Assembly: GCF_000283155.1 (NCBI RefSeq)
Contig: NW_004454289.1
Span: 1,478,143-1,542,142 of the forward strand
Length of the DNA: 64,000 nt
From: Ceratotherium simum simum
Lineage: Eukaryota; Chordata; Mammalia; Perissodactyla; Rhinocerotidae
Reading direction: 5' to 3'
The notes under the pieces were generated by a model. That model was not told the DNA's origin. It saw only the letters and a program-made list of their open reading frames with translations, and ran no database searches. Both the position numbers and the translations under genes were made by a program. Numbering within the stretch: position 1 is the first letter of the stretch; the number at the start of each line of letters is the position of its first letter. This document shows, piece after piece, positions 11,885-22,755 of the stretch.

Positions 11885-12010
11885 GTTGACACCACAAGTA
11901 CCTCTTTTACACAGAAGACAACTGAAGCCCAGGGAGCCAGGCGATATGTCTGGGGGGTGGTGGAACCTGGGTTTGAACCCAGACAGTCTGGCCGCAGAGC
12001 TCTTCTGTGT
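11885..12010 (-). mobile_element. MIR SINE relic, antisense
   Basis: 'acagaagacaactgaagccc' followed by 'ggaacctgggtttgaaccca' and 'gacagtctggc' matches the MIR antisense core. Confidence 0.65.
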
Positions 12011-12079
12011 GCCCTACAGGAAAGGACCAGGGCCTGACCCTGTCCCCAGGGCCAAGGAGTGAAAAGATACAGCGCAGGG

Positions 12080-13335
12080 AATTTTTTTGTAAAACCAACT
12101 ATCTTACATCTAAGAGACCAATTAGGACTATCAGAAGACCCCGCTAACTCACAGCCAGCAGTAACCTTCATGTCAGATAAAGGTCTCGGCCTAGAAATTT
12201 CACAGCAGGTACTGCCCTCTGATGTTTAAGACACCGAGAGGCAAGTGATGTGGGAACTATGTTTGCAGTGTGGCTGGCCGTCTGACGTGATCTGAATCAA
12301 ATTCCAAATCACTTTAGCTCTCCAAGGGAGACAGAGACCATCCAGGTGTTCGTCAAAGGTGGCTTACAAAACTCACCTGGCAGGTAAGGAGACAGGTGAC
12401 GGGAGGAACAAGGCCTGGCTCACAGGCTCAAGCTGGCAAGTGATCTGCTCCCTGTGAGGAGTACGGGATACGCGGCTCTATTTTCATTCCTTGGGAGAAC
12501 GCCCATCCAGCTCCCTGCTGAGCCCAGGCGTTGGGACCATACGGCCCTCACCTGAGTCCTTGCCCCACCCTTCAGCAGAGGTGCGCCCCAGACACCTTCC
12601 TTCACCTTCCCGGGCTGCAGTGTCACGCTGGGGACACAATTCTGCAGCTCCAGATTTGAAGGCTCCTGGACAGCACCCAGCACCGTGGCAGGAGGGGGTG
12701 TTCCCCGACTGGGGCTGAGTGCCCCGTCTCACACCACTGCTAGAATGCAGCCCTCTGTCCTCCTGCCAAATTGGCGCCAGAGCCCTGAGGCTGCCCCTGC
12801 CCCATGGGCCTTTCCAGAGGGCACAGATGTCCCCAACTTGCCCTCTGCAGAATTCTGGCCGCCCTTTCTATGCCCATCTGATAATTTGGTACAGGTGTGT
12901 GATCTCAGGTGTCTCCAGGTGGGTCAGTCTCCTCTCCCTCTCCCTGGCTCTTGGCTGAGTGCAGAGCAGGGCACTGTCAGACCCAGTCAGAGCGGCCAGG
13001 TCCCAAGGCAGAGGAGGCCAAGGGACAGCCCCTCAGAGGACCCCTAGAACCCTCCTTGACCTGTTAACAGGGGCAGGGGGCTGGGGCAGGACCACAGGGC
13101 TGCCTGCCCCGTGTCTGGATCCAAAGGTGCCTGGTCAGTGAGAGGGACAGGGCAGGGGGCAGCTGTTTCTGCAGCCCACGCTCCACCCCACCATCTCCTG
13201 TCTCTCTCGGGAGGCCCACCTCTCTCTCCTGGTCCAGGTGGCTTAGGTGGAGCCCACCCTGGCCACTGGTCAGACCATGGCATCCCTTGGGCTGTGATGA
13301 GCTCAGAGTAGGCATGTGGCCAGATCAGAGCTTGG
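12080..13335. other. Unique-looking stretch without a supportable gene
   Basis: AT-balanced to 12400, then GC-rich. Overlapping frames on both strands, no recognisable domain, and no splice-bounded exon I would defend. No repeat family recognised. Confidence 0.5.
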
Positions 13336-13339
13336 CAAA

Positions 13340-14150
13340 GTGGATGGAAAAGCACCACCCAGCTTAACACTGGTTATAACAACTTCATCCCAAATCGACA
13401 ACACAGGTAGAGAAAGTAAGGTTGGAAAAGATATACCATGCAAATATTCATTTTTAAAAAGTAGGAGTGGCTATGTAAATATTAGATACAGTAGATTTCA
13501 GAGCAAAGAAAATCACCAGAGACAAAGAGAGACATTCCGTAATGAGAAAGAGATCAGTCTACCAGGAAGACATGACGTCCAGCCAAACCACGACCCTCAC
13601 GAAGCAAAGACTGGTACAGCTGAAGGGAGAAATGGACAAACTCACAATTACCTCTGGAGACCTCAATACCCCATCTCAGCAAGTGACAGAACCACCACTC
13701 AGAAAACCAGCAATGACAGAAGAATTGAACAACGCACTCTACCCGCAGAATCCCATCGACAGGTATAGAACTCCACCCAACATCAGCAGAACACACGTCC
13801 TTCTCAAGTGCCCATGGAATGTTCACCATGATGGGCCATGTCCTGGGCCTCAGAACAACCCTCTGACACATTATTAAAAATTGAAATCATACAGGTGTGA
13901 TTTCTCACCATAATGGAATCAAACTAGAAATCAATAAGAGAAAGACAACAGGAAAACCTCTAGACACTTGGAAATTAAACAACACACTTCCAAATCATCT
14001 ATGGGTCAGAGAGGAAGTCTTGAAGGAAAAAAATCCATATATGTATGATTCAACTAAAACAGTGCTGGCAGGGACATTTACAGCACTTACATGCTTACAT
14101 TAGAGAGGAAGAAAGGACTCAAATCCATAATCTAAGTTTCTACCTCAAGA
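13340..14150 (+). mobile_element. L1 ORF2 endonuclease-region fragment, sense
   Basis: 'cagtagatttcagagcaaag', 'accagagacaaagagagaca', 'agtctaccaggaagacatga', then later 'ttcttgaaggaaaaaaatcc' type text follow the order of the L1 endonuclease and following region. The plus-strand frame at 13542-13877 retains only weak identity (SGDLNT in place of VGDFNT). Heavily decayed; both ends truncated. Confidence 0.8.
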
Positions 14151-14358
14151 TATAAGAGAAGAGAAAAGTATTCCCGGATGCTCCAGGAGCCTGCCCAGGG
14201 CACAGGGCCCAGCCTCCTGCAGGAAGCCAATGTCACTGAGGCCTGTGAATGAATGGAGTAGCTCAGGGAATGTGGTAGGCAGTCCTGATGTCCCCATACC
14301 CTGTTACTCGCAGCCTCGTGGTCCCTCCTACACTGGCCAGGGTTGTGTGTGACCAACA

Positions 14359-14796
14359 TGTGACAGTCTCCCAGAGCTGCTGTAACAAAGTGCCACCAAC
14401 TGGAAGGTTTAAAACAACCGGCATTTACTCTCACAGTTCTGGAGGTGGGGTCTCTGGGATCAAGGTGTTGGCAGGGTTGGTTCCTTCGGAGGGCTCTACG
14501 GAGAGTCCATTCCTGGGCCCTCTCCTGGCTCCTGATGGCTGCCAGCAATCCTTGGCTTGTAGACACATCACCCCCGTCTCTGCGTCCATCATCAGGTGGT
14601 CTTCGTCCCTGTGTCTGCTCTGCGTGCGCACATGGCCTTCTTATAAGGACACTCGTCACTGTACTTAGGGCCCACCCCAACCCAGAATGACCTCATCTTA
14701 ACTAATGACAGCTGCAAAGACCCTGTTTCCCAATAAGTTTGCATTCTGAGGTTCTGGGCACACATGGATTTTGAGGAACATTATTCAACCCGGTAA
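14359..14796 (-). mobile_element. Solo MLT1-like MaLR LTR, antisense
   Basis: Runs from 'tgtgacagtctcccagagct' to 'attcaacccggta'. The order is the reverse complement of a MaLR LTR: 'tttactctcacagttctgga', 'atcaaggtgttggcagggtt', 'acatggccttcttataagga', 'ctcatcttaactaatgacag'. About 440 bp, near the full size of such LTRs. No internal proviral sequence on either side, so it is a solo LTR left by recombination, or its interior was lost. Confidence 0.8.
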
Positions 14797-15212
14797 GCAA
14801 CAGAATGCGGCAGAAGTGATGGTTTTTCACTTCTCAAATCAGGTCAGAAAAACCTGGGCTGTCCACACTGACTCTCTCTCGGATCCCCCACTCTGGGGAA
14901 GCCGGTTGCCACATTGTGAGGACACTCAAGCAGCCGTGTGGAGAGGCCCACGTGGTGAGGAGCTGAGGCCTCTGGTCCACAGCCATGTGAATGAGTGTGG
15001 AAGCAGATCCTCCAGCCCCAGTCCAGCCTTCGTATGAGACAACAGCCCTGGCCTACAGCTTGACGGAACCTCAGGAGAGACCCCAGACCAGACCCCCCCA
15101 GCTAAGCCGCCCCCGGCTTCCTGACTACCAGAAACTACAGTGAAAGTGTTTGTTGTTCTAAGTTGCTAAGTTTGAGTGTAATTTGTTATGCAGCCATAGC
15201 TAACGAATACGA
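14797..15212 (+). mobile_element. Second LTR-like repeat, sense, family unresolved
   Basis: Its 3' end 'gttgttctaagttgctaagt' ... 'ttatgcagccatagctaacg' is the class-typical LTR 3' end (AAGCCACTAAGTTT..TTTGTTA.GCAGC..TAGATAACTAATAC). It sits tail-on beside the antisense MLT1-like LTR. Body too diverged to name. Confidence 0.55.
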
Positions 15213-15499
15213 TGAGGAGAGGGCGGGGAGGTTCTCCAGGCACAGGGAAGAGCCTGAGCAAAGGCCCTGCAATGGGGCATGGTCTGAGAAAGGCCAGTGG
15301 GGACACAGCCCGAGATGAGGCCAGAGCACTTGGCTGCATCTTCCCAGTCAGGCCGGGCACCCAGCGAGTCCTCCGTAAACACAGCTGTCAGGACGAGGTT
15401 TCTCAGAGGGGCTGCAGATGGTGCCTCTCCCCCGCTCTCTGCGTGTTGTGGGGGAGCGTCTGACATGGAAGGGGGGGTCCTCCTGGCCCCCCCGAGCTG

Positions 15500-15870
15500 C
15501 CTTTTGTTTATGTCATGTTTTGTTTTTTCTGGGCCCCTAGTTTACAGTTACCAGATGTTCGCTGCTTTTAAACGTGCTGGCCGGCGTTCCGGGTTCTGGG
15601 GAGACGCTGCCCGGCGGTGCAGAGAGTTACAAATGAGTCCATTAAGGGAGGTGGATTTGCTAAAAGGTTGTCTTTGCTCCACCTGGTCCAAAGCAGGGCT
15701 CGCATGATCGATGACGGCCGAGCCTTCGGACTCGTCTTAAACCTCGGCGCATTCTTAATGCCTTGAGAGTTTCCAATTAAAGGCAAATGGCTCTTGGCAG
15801 CGTCCGAGGCATTTTAACTAACTAAAATAAATACCTGGGCAGGCTCCACGGTTTATGACTTCTTCACGCG
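15500..15870. promoter_or_regulatory. Candidate conserved non-coding element (AT-rich island)
   Basis: A repeat-free, AT-richer island between GC-rich flanks. Seen motifs: forkhead-like TGTTTAT (15505-15511), E-box CACCTG (15680-15685), CCAATTAA (15773-15780), a 'ttttaactaactaaaataaa' run at 15811-15832, and HOX-like TTTATGA at 15852-15858. No microsatellite and no repeat family recognised. Functional reading is inference. Confidence 0.4.
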
Positions 15871-17931
15871 GCTGAGCATAAACAGCCAGGAGGCTGGGGT
15901 TAGAGGTGCGCTGGGGATGAGGGGCTGGCCAGCCGGCCAGCCCTGGAGCAGATGCCCAGGGGCCCGGGTCGCGGCTGCACAGCCTGGGCCAGGTGGCTGC
16001 TGTCACCCAACCCCTGCGAGAAAACCGAGGCTCAGAGGCAGGCAGCCAGGAGAGGGCCGCGCTGAGGGCGGCGGGGCTGCAGACAGGGTTTGTAGGCTAC
16101 CTCCCCCGCGCCTCCTGTCCACCAGCTCTGCACCGCCTCCCGGGGCCAGGCACTGAGCAGGAGAAGTCTCTAGACGGTGCCGCGGAACCAGCGCCCCCCC
16201 TTTGCTGCCTCCCTGTGCAACGTCCCGTCCCCTGAGGGGCCCGCTGGCCAGACCTGCACTTCCTCTTTGCTTCCTTCTCACTTGGGCGCTCGGGGGTGCA
16301 TTCAACAGCGGCCGGAGTCTTGGGTCTTGGGGTGTGGCTGTTAGATCTCGCTGCTCCTGGGGCCCTGGGGCCGCTCTGGGAAGGACATTCCCTGGCCTGG
16401 GGTGGCTAGTTCTCAGAACCTGGGAAGGCTCACCTGGACCCGCCTCCAGGAGGGCGGCTCCCTGTCCCCAGCCCAGGGGTTCACCTCTTCCTCCTCCTTG
16501 AGGCCCCTCTCCCCTGCCCACTGGCATGGGGAGGCTGCCCCTCAAGGGACCACACCCTCAAGGGACCACACCCTACCCAAGGAGCTGAGGTCTCAGGCAA
16601 GAAGTGTTAACGGGGCTTCCAGGGCACCCAGGAAGGCTCCACAGGGCGGGCCAGGAGGACGAGGGGCACCCAGGCTGGGAAGGGCCGTGCGGCATTCCTG
16701 GGCAGGAGAGCTGAGGGCAGGAAGAGCCCCTCCTCCGGTGACATTCCCTGCACGGCTGGTGCTTGGATCCCAGCGTCAAATGGTCCGGACCACGTGCAGG
16801 TCGACGCCCAAGGGACCCCAGGACACAGTGGCCGACCCTCGGGCTGGAGGCCGACCCCCGGGCACTGCGGCACCGGGAGCTCTTTGGGAGAGCAGGTAGC
16901 TGCCCGCGTCCCGGGGACCTCCCCTCCTGTCCTTCCTGGACGCCCCTGCCGGGCGGGCACACCTCCCTGGCGCAGGCTCTGCCGTGGGGCCCTGAGCATT
17001 TGGTTGATACCTGGCCAGACCCACCTGATGCTCTGAGGCCCCCACCTCCCCGCCCCCTCACCTTTCCCAGGGGCCCCCCATCCGGACGCCCCAGGGGGCC
17101 TGGCCTCCTTCCTGAAGCCCTGCTCCTCCTTCCCCAGCCTCTGGACCCCACTCCCCACCTCCTGCCCAGGCCCAGGTGGGCTTCCCCTCGTGTCCTCCTC
17201 CTGGGCCTCCTCACTGGATTCAGGCAGATGCTTTGTGGAGTGGGTACTGTGTGCCATGAGGGGGCCTCTGCTGGGGTCACTGACCCCCTTCCAGTGGATG
17301 TGGACACAGGCTAGCCAGGTCCGGCCGAGCTGTGGGGTCAAGGCCTGCTCTCGGTCAGCGCCCCTGCCCGTGGCCTCTCCTCCCCTTTCAGCACAACCCT
17401 TGGGCACACAGGACCCCCCCTCAGGGCGGACGGGCATCTGAGGGCACCAAGGGCGAAGGGCTCCCACAGACACCCTGGACTGTGACAGCCGCGCTCCTTG
17501 GGGCCAAGCAAGGACCCCGGAGACTCTGACGTGCCAACGCAGTGGTGCTGACGAGCCCCTGTTCCATGCCAGCTGCCGTCCTACGTGCTCCCCGGGGTCT
17601 GAGAGCAACACTGGCACTGCCTCTTCCAGGGACGAGGACAGAACCCCACTCCAGCCCAGCAGCCTGACTCCGCAAACCTCCTGTCACCCCCAGCCCCGAG
17701 GGAGGCCTCTGGAGTTGTTGCCCAGGGGCCGCTGTCATCCGAGGCCCAGCTTCCTCACCCCAGGACACGCTGGCAGGACTGCCCACAACGGGGAGCTGGG
17801 GGACTGGGGCCGGCGGGGCTCCAGCATCTCCAGAGCCAGGCCTGGGGAGCAGGCCACGCCGTAGAGCACACGGGAGTCACAGAGAATGAGGTTGTGGTTC
17901 CAGAGAAAGCCTGTGGCCATGGAGTTTACAT
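15871..17931. other. GC-rich stretch without a supportable gene
   Basis: Long frames on both strands (the longest 336 codons, minus strand 16607-17617) are compositionally driven: Pro/Arg/Gly/Ser-rich, with no domain and no counterpart. A weak antisense MIR trace lies near 15995-16050. Confidence 0.5.
16540..16571. repeat. Perfect 16-bp tandem duplication
   Basis: The unit cctcaagggaccacac occurs twice without spacing (16540-16555 and 16556-16571). Confidence 0.95.
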
Positions 17932-17944
17932 AAAGAACAAACAT

Positions 17945-18157
17945 GGGGCCAGCCCCGTGGCTTAGTGGTTAAGTGCGCGCGCTCCACTGCTGGCGGCCCG
18001 GGTTCGGATCCCGGGCGCGCACCGACGCACTGCTTCTCCGGCCATGCTGAGGCCGCGTCCCCACATACAGCAACTAGAAAGATGTGCAGCTATGACATAC
18101 AACTATCTACTGGGGCTTTGGGGAGAAAAAATAAATAAATAAAATTATAAAAAAAAA
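17945..18157 (+). mobile_element. ERE-type SINE, sense, young copy with 13-bp target duplication
   Basis: Head 'ggggccagccccgtggctta' with A box tggcttagtgg (17958-17968) and B box ggttcggatcc (18001-18011). The body has the 'catacagcaactagaaagat' type tail module, then (AAAT)n and poly-A. Perfect 13-bp target duplication aaagaacaaacat at 17932-17944 and 18158-18170. Intact promoter boxes and perfect duplication suggest a recent insertion. Confidence 0.97.
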
Positions 18158-18170
18158 AAAGAACAAACAT

Positions 18171-19705
18171 GAAAAATCTCATCTAGTGTCCTGACCACAG
18201 AGCCCTGACTGGACCGGCTGACAGGGCCGCGCCCCCCTACACTCTGTCTGGAACCCCCGCTGCTTCGGGAGAGGCTCTCACCTTGCTCCCTTCAAACAAA
18301 GTCTCTCCTGTTCTTCATCCTTCCTTTGGATTTGTTTTGAATTAAAAATTGCTTTATCGTCTTTTTTCCTGGTTATTTTATGACGTTCGTAAACAATATT
18401 CTGACAATTCTGAAAAGCATGAGCAATAGAAGTGACGGCTGGCGGGGCCATGGTGGGAGGGTGTGGAGCAGCTCAGACTCTGGCCCCTCACTGAGTGTGG
18501 GAGCCTGCCCTGGCGACACTTAGAAAACCAGTGTGGCATCCGCTGGCCAAGTTGACAGATGCCCACCTGTGCCCAGGCAATTCTGCACACAGACAATGGG
18601 ACCCCGGCACAGGAGGGTCCCTGGGGGACCTCCGGTAGCAGCGAGGTTGTGGGGTGGCCGCGTGTCCCCTGGCAGGAGAGTGGACAACTGAGTGTACCTG
18701 TACAATGAAAACGTCACAGCATTAGGACAGATTGATGACAGCTGCGAACAGGCCAGTCACAAAGGAACATACAACCTGTGTGTTTCTGTCCACGTGAAGT
18801 CTGATGGGGCGCGGGATCACACAGCGGTTAGGACACATGCGTGGGGGCCGCGATGGCGTCTGAACAAACCTGGGAGATTGACACGGAATAGGGCCCTGGT
18901 CAGTCTGGGCAGAGGATGGGAGGACCGAGGAGGCCCTGGGGGCACGTGGTGCTCACCTCCTGGTATCCCTTACGCCTCACACGCGGCATAAATGATCACT
19001 TCTGTGAACTCAGTGTCACTAAACAGGAGTTGTGAAGGTGTATCTGGAAAGCCCCCAGTTCTCCGTGCTCAGGGATTCCGCCTCCCTGTGCGGCCGCCCT
19101 GAGCCACGCGTGCCCAGGGGACCTCCTCCTCACCTGCCTCCCGTCTCTCTCCTTCCCTCAGGCTCCTGGGCTTCATCGTCCTCCTCCTGGTGGAGTCCTC
19201 TCCATCCCACCACGGGGAAGACTCTATGGTCTCATCCCCCAGATCTGGCCTCAGAACGCACAAGGGTCAACATAAAATATTCTTGTTTAATATTCCCAGC
19301 ATGTCATCCCTGCCCCATCAGGTCATCCTGGCTGCCCCAGCGCTCCTCGCACCTCTCCCTCGTAGCCTGCACCCAGCACCAGGATGCTTGGCTAAGAACA
19401 TTACCAGAGGATCGAGGTTAACAATGAGGAGCTGCTCTAGGCTTCAGACCCCTTGCCTGGCGTCCCCGGGCTGGCTCGCCAGGGACCCAGCCTCCGCCCC
19501 AGGGCACAGCTGGCTTCTCTTCCCTGGGGTCCAGCCCCCTTCTTCCCTGCGGAGCAGCTCTGCAGTGGGGACACTGTGCGCGGGGTAGGGGGGCTTTGCC
19601 TGGCCCTGGGGGGAAGCTGTGACTGTCCAGAAACACGGAGGGTCAGTCCCCCAGTGATGGGCACCTTCGCCTCCTGGATCTGTCCCTGCCCACAGTCTAC
19701 AGATG
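18171..19705. other. Mostly unique GC-rich stretch, no gene seen
   Basis: An AT-richer patch at 18300-18425 ('gaattaaaaattgctttatc') could be an old repeat or a small conserved element; I cannot tell. No exon is supported. Confidence 0.45.
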
Positions 19706-19709
19706 GCCA

Positions 19710-20150
19710 TGTTCTCATCGCTGTGCCCCGTCCCCAAAAGTTCTGTTGAAGTCCTGTCCCCCAGGACCTCAGTGTGTGGCCTTGTTTAGAGAGAGGGTCA
19801 TTAAAGGTGCAATTAGTTGAGATGAGGTCATACAGGAGGAGGGGGGCCCTCATCCAACACGACCAGTGTCCCAACAAGAAGCGGGGACGCGGCCGCAGAC
19901 ACAGAGGGGTGAGGCCACTGAAGAGGGAGTCAGGGACTGGAGAGCTGCAGCTGCGAGCCAAGGGGCACCAGGAGGCTGGAGCTGTGGAAGCCGGGAGAGG
20001 CAGGAAGGACCCTCCCCAGAGTCCTCAGAGGGAGCACAGCCTGCCACACCCTGATCTTGAACTCCTGGCCCCCAGAACTGAGGGAGAGTAGATGTCTGCT
20101 GTCTCAGCCGCGATCTGCCGTTCCAGGTCCTGCAGCCTAGGAAACGAACA
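19710..20150 (+). mobile_element. MLT1-like MaLR LTR, sense
   Basis: Order of landmarks: 'tgttgaagtcctgtccccca', 'aattagttgagatgaggtca', 'ccagtgtcccaacaagaagc', 'ccctgatcttgaactcctgg', 'ccccagaactgagggagagt', matching the sense order of MaLR LTRs. GC-shifted relative to the family in its middle. Solo. Confidence 0.75.
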
Positions 20151-20381
20151 TAGTTATCATCATGGAATACAGTAAAGCCACGTGACACCCCCTCATCCCA
20201 AGAAATGGCAGCTAAGCTTCTGACGACCACCCCTTCTAGCAGCTTCTGTGCACGTAGTCGGGCGCTGACTCACAGACTCTTAGGCTGCTGAGACCTGCTT
20301 TGCCACTTGAGGATGTCTTGGGTGTCCCATGCATGGATAGAGCATCCTTTAACAAAGCCCTGTGGGTGGATGCTGAGGTCG

Positions 20382-20556
20382 CTTTCTCTTCTCCCTCCCA
20401 CCCTCTCTCCCTTCCTCGTCCCTCCCTATCTCCTCCTCCCCCCTCCTCTTCCCTCTCCCCCTCTCTCTCCCCCTCCTCTTCCCTCTCCCCCGCTCTCTCT
20501 CCCCCTCTTCCTCTCTCTCCCTCCCTCTCACTCTCCCTCTCAACCTCCCTGACTCT
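20382..20556. repeat. Homopyrimidine tract, CTCCCT/CCTCTT-rich
   Basis: About 175 bp with very few purines on the plus strand. The phrase 'cctcctcttccctctccccc' recurs at 20442 and 20472, so there is an internal period of about 30 bp. Potential triplex (H-DNA) former. Confidence 0.95.
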
Positions 20557-20559
20557 GTA

Positions 20560-20960
20560 AAGAAGTGAGAAAACACAGACCTTTCTGATCACAAATGTTT
20601 TTAAATGCCTGCGTATTAATGACTGGTGAGTATGTGTGTTGGCGAGCAGAGGGCAATCTTTCTTGTCTTAAATGAGAAAAAGTCATAGGAAAAATGGGCT
20701 TTGTGTTGTCAAACATTAGCCTGAGCAGACACCCTCTGAGAGCCGGACCCCAGGGGCTTCCTGAGCCCAATTGCATTTTTCCTGAAGGAGTGTGTTTAAC
20801 GTCAGCACCCTGAGGAGCTCGGCCGAGAAGAGCCCCAAAGGCCAAATATTTACACAGCCAACCCCAAAGCCCATGGAAATGACCTCACGAACATTGTTGT
20901 TAATTCACAAGACGCCGTGATGAATAGGAGCCACTGCTGCATCCAGCACAGCTTTCTAGA
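20560..20960. promoter_or_regulatory. Candidate conserved non-coding element
   Basis: Repeat-free, AT-richer sequence directly after the pyrimidine tract. Contains 'gcgtattaatgactgg', 'cccaattgcatttttcctga', a forkhead-like AATATTTACA near 20846, and SOX/homeobox-like 'acattgttgttaattc' near 20890. Inferred only from composition and motif density. Confidence 0.32.
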
Positions 20961-21004
20961 CAGTGGGAGCCGAGAGGTCAGGCTCCCGAGGGGCAGTGAC
21001 ACAG

Positions 21005-21165
21005 GGACAGGGAGGGGCTCTGGTGTCGGGGGGCTGGGTGTCGGTCCTGGCTCCAGCTCCCTTCTGTGTGGCCTTATGTAAGTCACTGCAGCTCTCTGAG
21101 CCTCAGTGTCTTCTGTGAAATGTAGATGGAGTGACGTCAACTCCCAAGTGTGTGGCAAGGATGGA
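21005..21165 (+). mobile_element. MIR SINE, sense
   Basis: 'ctgtgtggccttatgtaagt', 'cactgcagctctctgagcct' and 'cagtgtcttctgtgaaatgt' follow the MIR core (..GTGTGACCTTGGGCAAGTCAC..CTCTGAGCCTCAGTTTCCTCATCTGTAAAATG..). Confidence 0.85.
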
Positions 21166-21639
21166 AGGTGGTGTGAGCTCGGGCCTCTCTGCATGCAGGT
21201 ATCACAGTGGCAGTGGGGCTGGGGGCTCGTCTGCTCTGGAGCTTCCACGTCCTGCCGAGGGTCAAAGGAGATGTTGGAGGAGACTTCAGGCAGACGGCCA
21301 AGCTGATGGGAGGTACCACAGGTGCTCCCTCTCACTCCCGAATTTGGAAACCCTGGCTTGTGAGTGTTGATAGGTGACTGCCTTCTGGTCTACCACCCAG
21401 GCCCTGCTTCTACCCGCTTGGACCTCAACAGCCTACATCCCGCTGCCAGAACCTGTGTCTCCACCTGAGGTCTCTGCCCCCAGAGCCTTCTCTGCCTGTG
21501 TGAGGCAGGCCAGAAGTGCCTGAGGATTACTGCCCCGCAGGACCAGCCCTCAACCAATGACTCAAGGGAGCTGAGGGAGCAACACTCCACCTTCTTTGTC
21601 CCTTGAGCTGGCCACCTCTGAGGAGTGTGTTCCACATTG

Positions 21640-22050
21640 GCTCCCAGAATTCTCCAGTGGGAGTACCTCCAGTTGCCTACAGCGGTGACTTTCTTGACAA
21701 CGCACCTCTGTTTGTCTGTCTTCCCTTCCCTGTCTCACGTCCCTCTCCCCTTTTGGTGCTGCTAGGATCAGCTCTCAGATAAGCTACTTGTGCTGAAGTC
21801 CTTGTCCACGGCTCAGCATCAGAGGCAGCCTAAGGGACATGCCTTCTTCATCTCTGAATCAGCCCAACTGTGATTCTGCAGGCTGCACCAGCTGTCTTCC
21901 CATCTCAGCCAATTGTGCTCCATCCTTCCAGGGGCTCAAACTCAAACTCTTGGTGGCATCTGTGACGCCTTTCCTTCTTGACTCCCCACATCTGATCCAT
22001 CATCAATAACCTGTTGGCTCTGACTTCAAAACACATCCAGAGACTTCACA
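21640..22050. mobile_element. Unresolved ancient interspersed repeat
   Basis: 'ccagtgggagtacctccagt' ... 'gttgcctac', then 'ctccatccttccaggggctc' and 'atctgatccatcatcaataa' .. 'cctgttggctctgacttcaa' are phrases of a widespread mammalian repeat whose name I cannot assign with confidence. Confidence 0.35.
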
Positions 22051-22059
22051 TATCATAAC

Positions 22060-22755
22060 TATGTTTCTTAAAGATGGTATCAAAGGAAAATCTTAAGAGG
22101 AAAAGAAACATTACATACAGAAGAACATAGATAAGAAAAACAGCAGACTTCTTGTCAGAATCCATGCAAGCTGGAAAATAATGGAGAAACAAACATCTTA
22201 AAAGTACTGAAAGAAAAAGTTGTTAATCTAGAGTTTTCTACCCAGCAAAAATATTGAAATTGAAGGTGAAGACAACACCAAATGCTGGTGAGGATGTGGT
22301 GCAACAGGATCTCTCATCACGGCTGGTGGGAATGCAAAAAGGTGCAGCCACCTTAGAAGACAGTTTGGCAGTTTCTTACAAAACTAAATGCACTCTTGCT
22401 ATATGATCCAGTAATCTTTTCCCTAGGTACTTACTCAAATGAGTGAAAAACACTTTCACACAAAATCCTGTGCACCAATGTTTATAGCAGCTTTATTCAT
22501 AACTGCCCCAAGCTGGGAGCAACCAAGATGTCCCTCAACAGGTGAGTGGATAAACTGTGGTACATCCATGCAATGGAATATTAATCAGCTCTAAAGAGAA
22601 GAAAATGACCCATCAAGCCACAAAAAGTCACAGAGGAAACTTAATTGCATATTTCTAAGTGAAAGAAGCCAATCTGAAAAGATAACATGCTGTATGATTG
22701 CAACTATATGACATTCTGGAAAAGGCAAAACTATGGAGGCAAGAAAAAGAGCAGT
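22060..22755 (+). mobile_element. L1 fragment, sense: internal piece joined to 3' end
   Basis: 22060-22260 resembles the L1 region between ORF1 and ORF2 ('cagacttcttgtcagaatcc', 'atgcaagctggaaaataatg'). 22260-22755 is the L1 3' end ('aatgctggtgaggatgtggt', 'ggctggtgggaatgcaaaaa', 'gtttatagcagctttattca'). The skip over all of ORF2 marks an internal deletion of several kilobases. Confidence 0.85.

Noticed and set aside
16607..17617. 336-codon minus-strand open frame
   Set aside because: Compositional: overlaps long plus-strand frames, no recognisable motif, no splice or start context to prefer it.
17945..18020. tRNA-like promoter boxes suggesting a tRNA gene
   Set aside because: They belong to the tRNA-derived head of a SINE with target duplication and A-rich tail; same for 7860 and 42316.
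14359..20150. Endogenous retrovirus with internal genes
   Set aside because: Only solo LTR-like pieces (14.4, 14.8, 19.7 kb and also 42.2 kb); no internal proviral coding sequence lies between or beside them.
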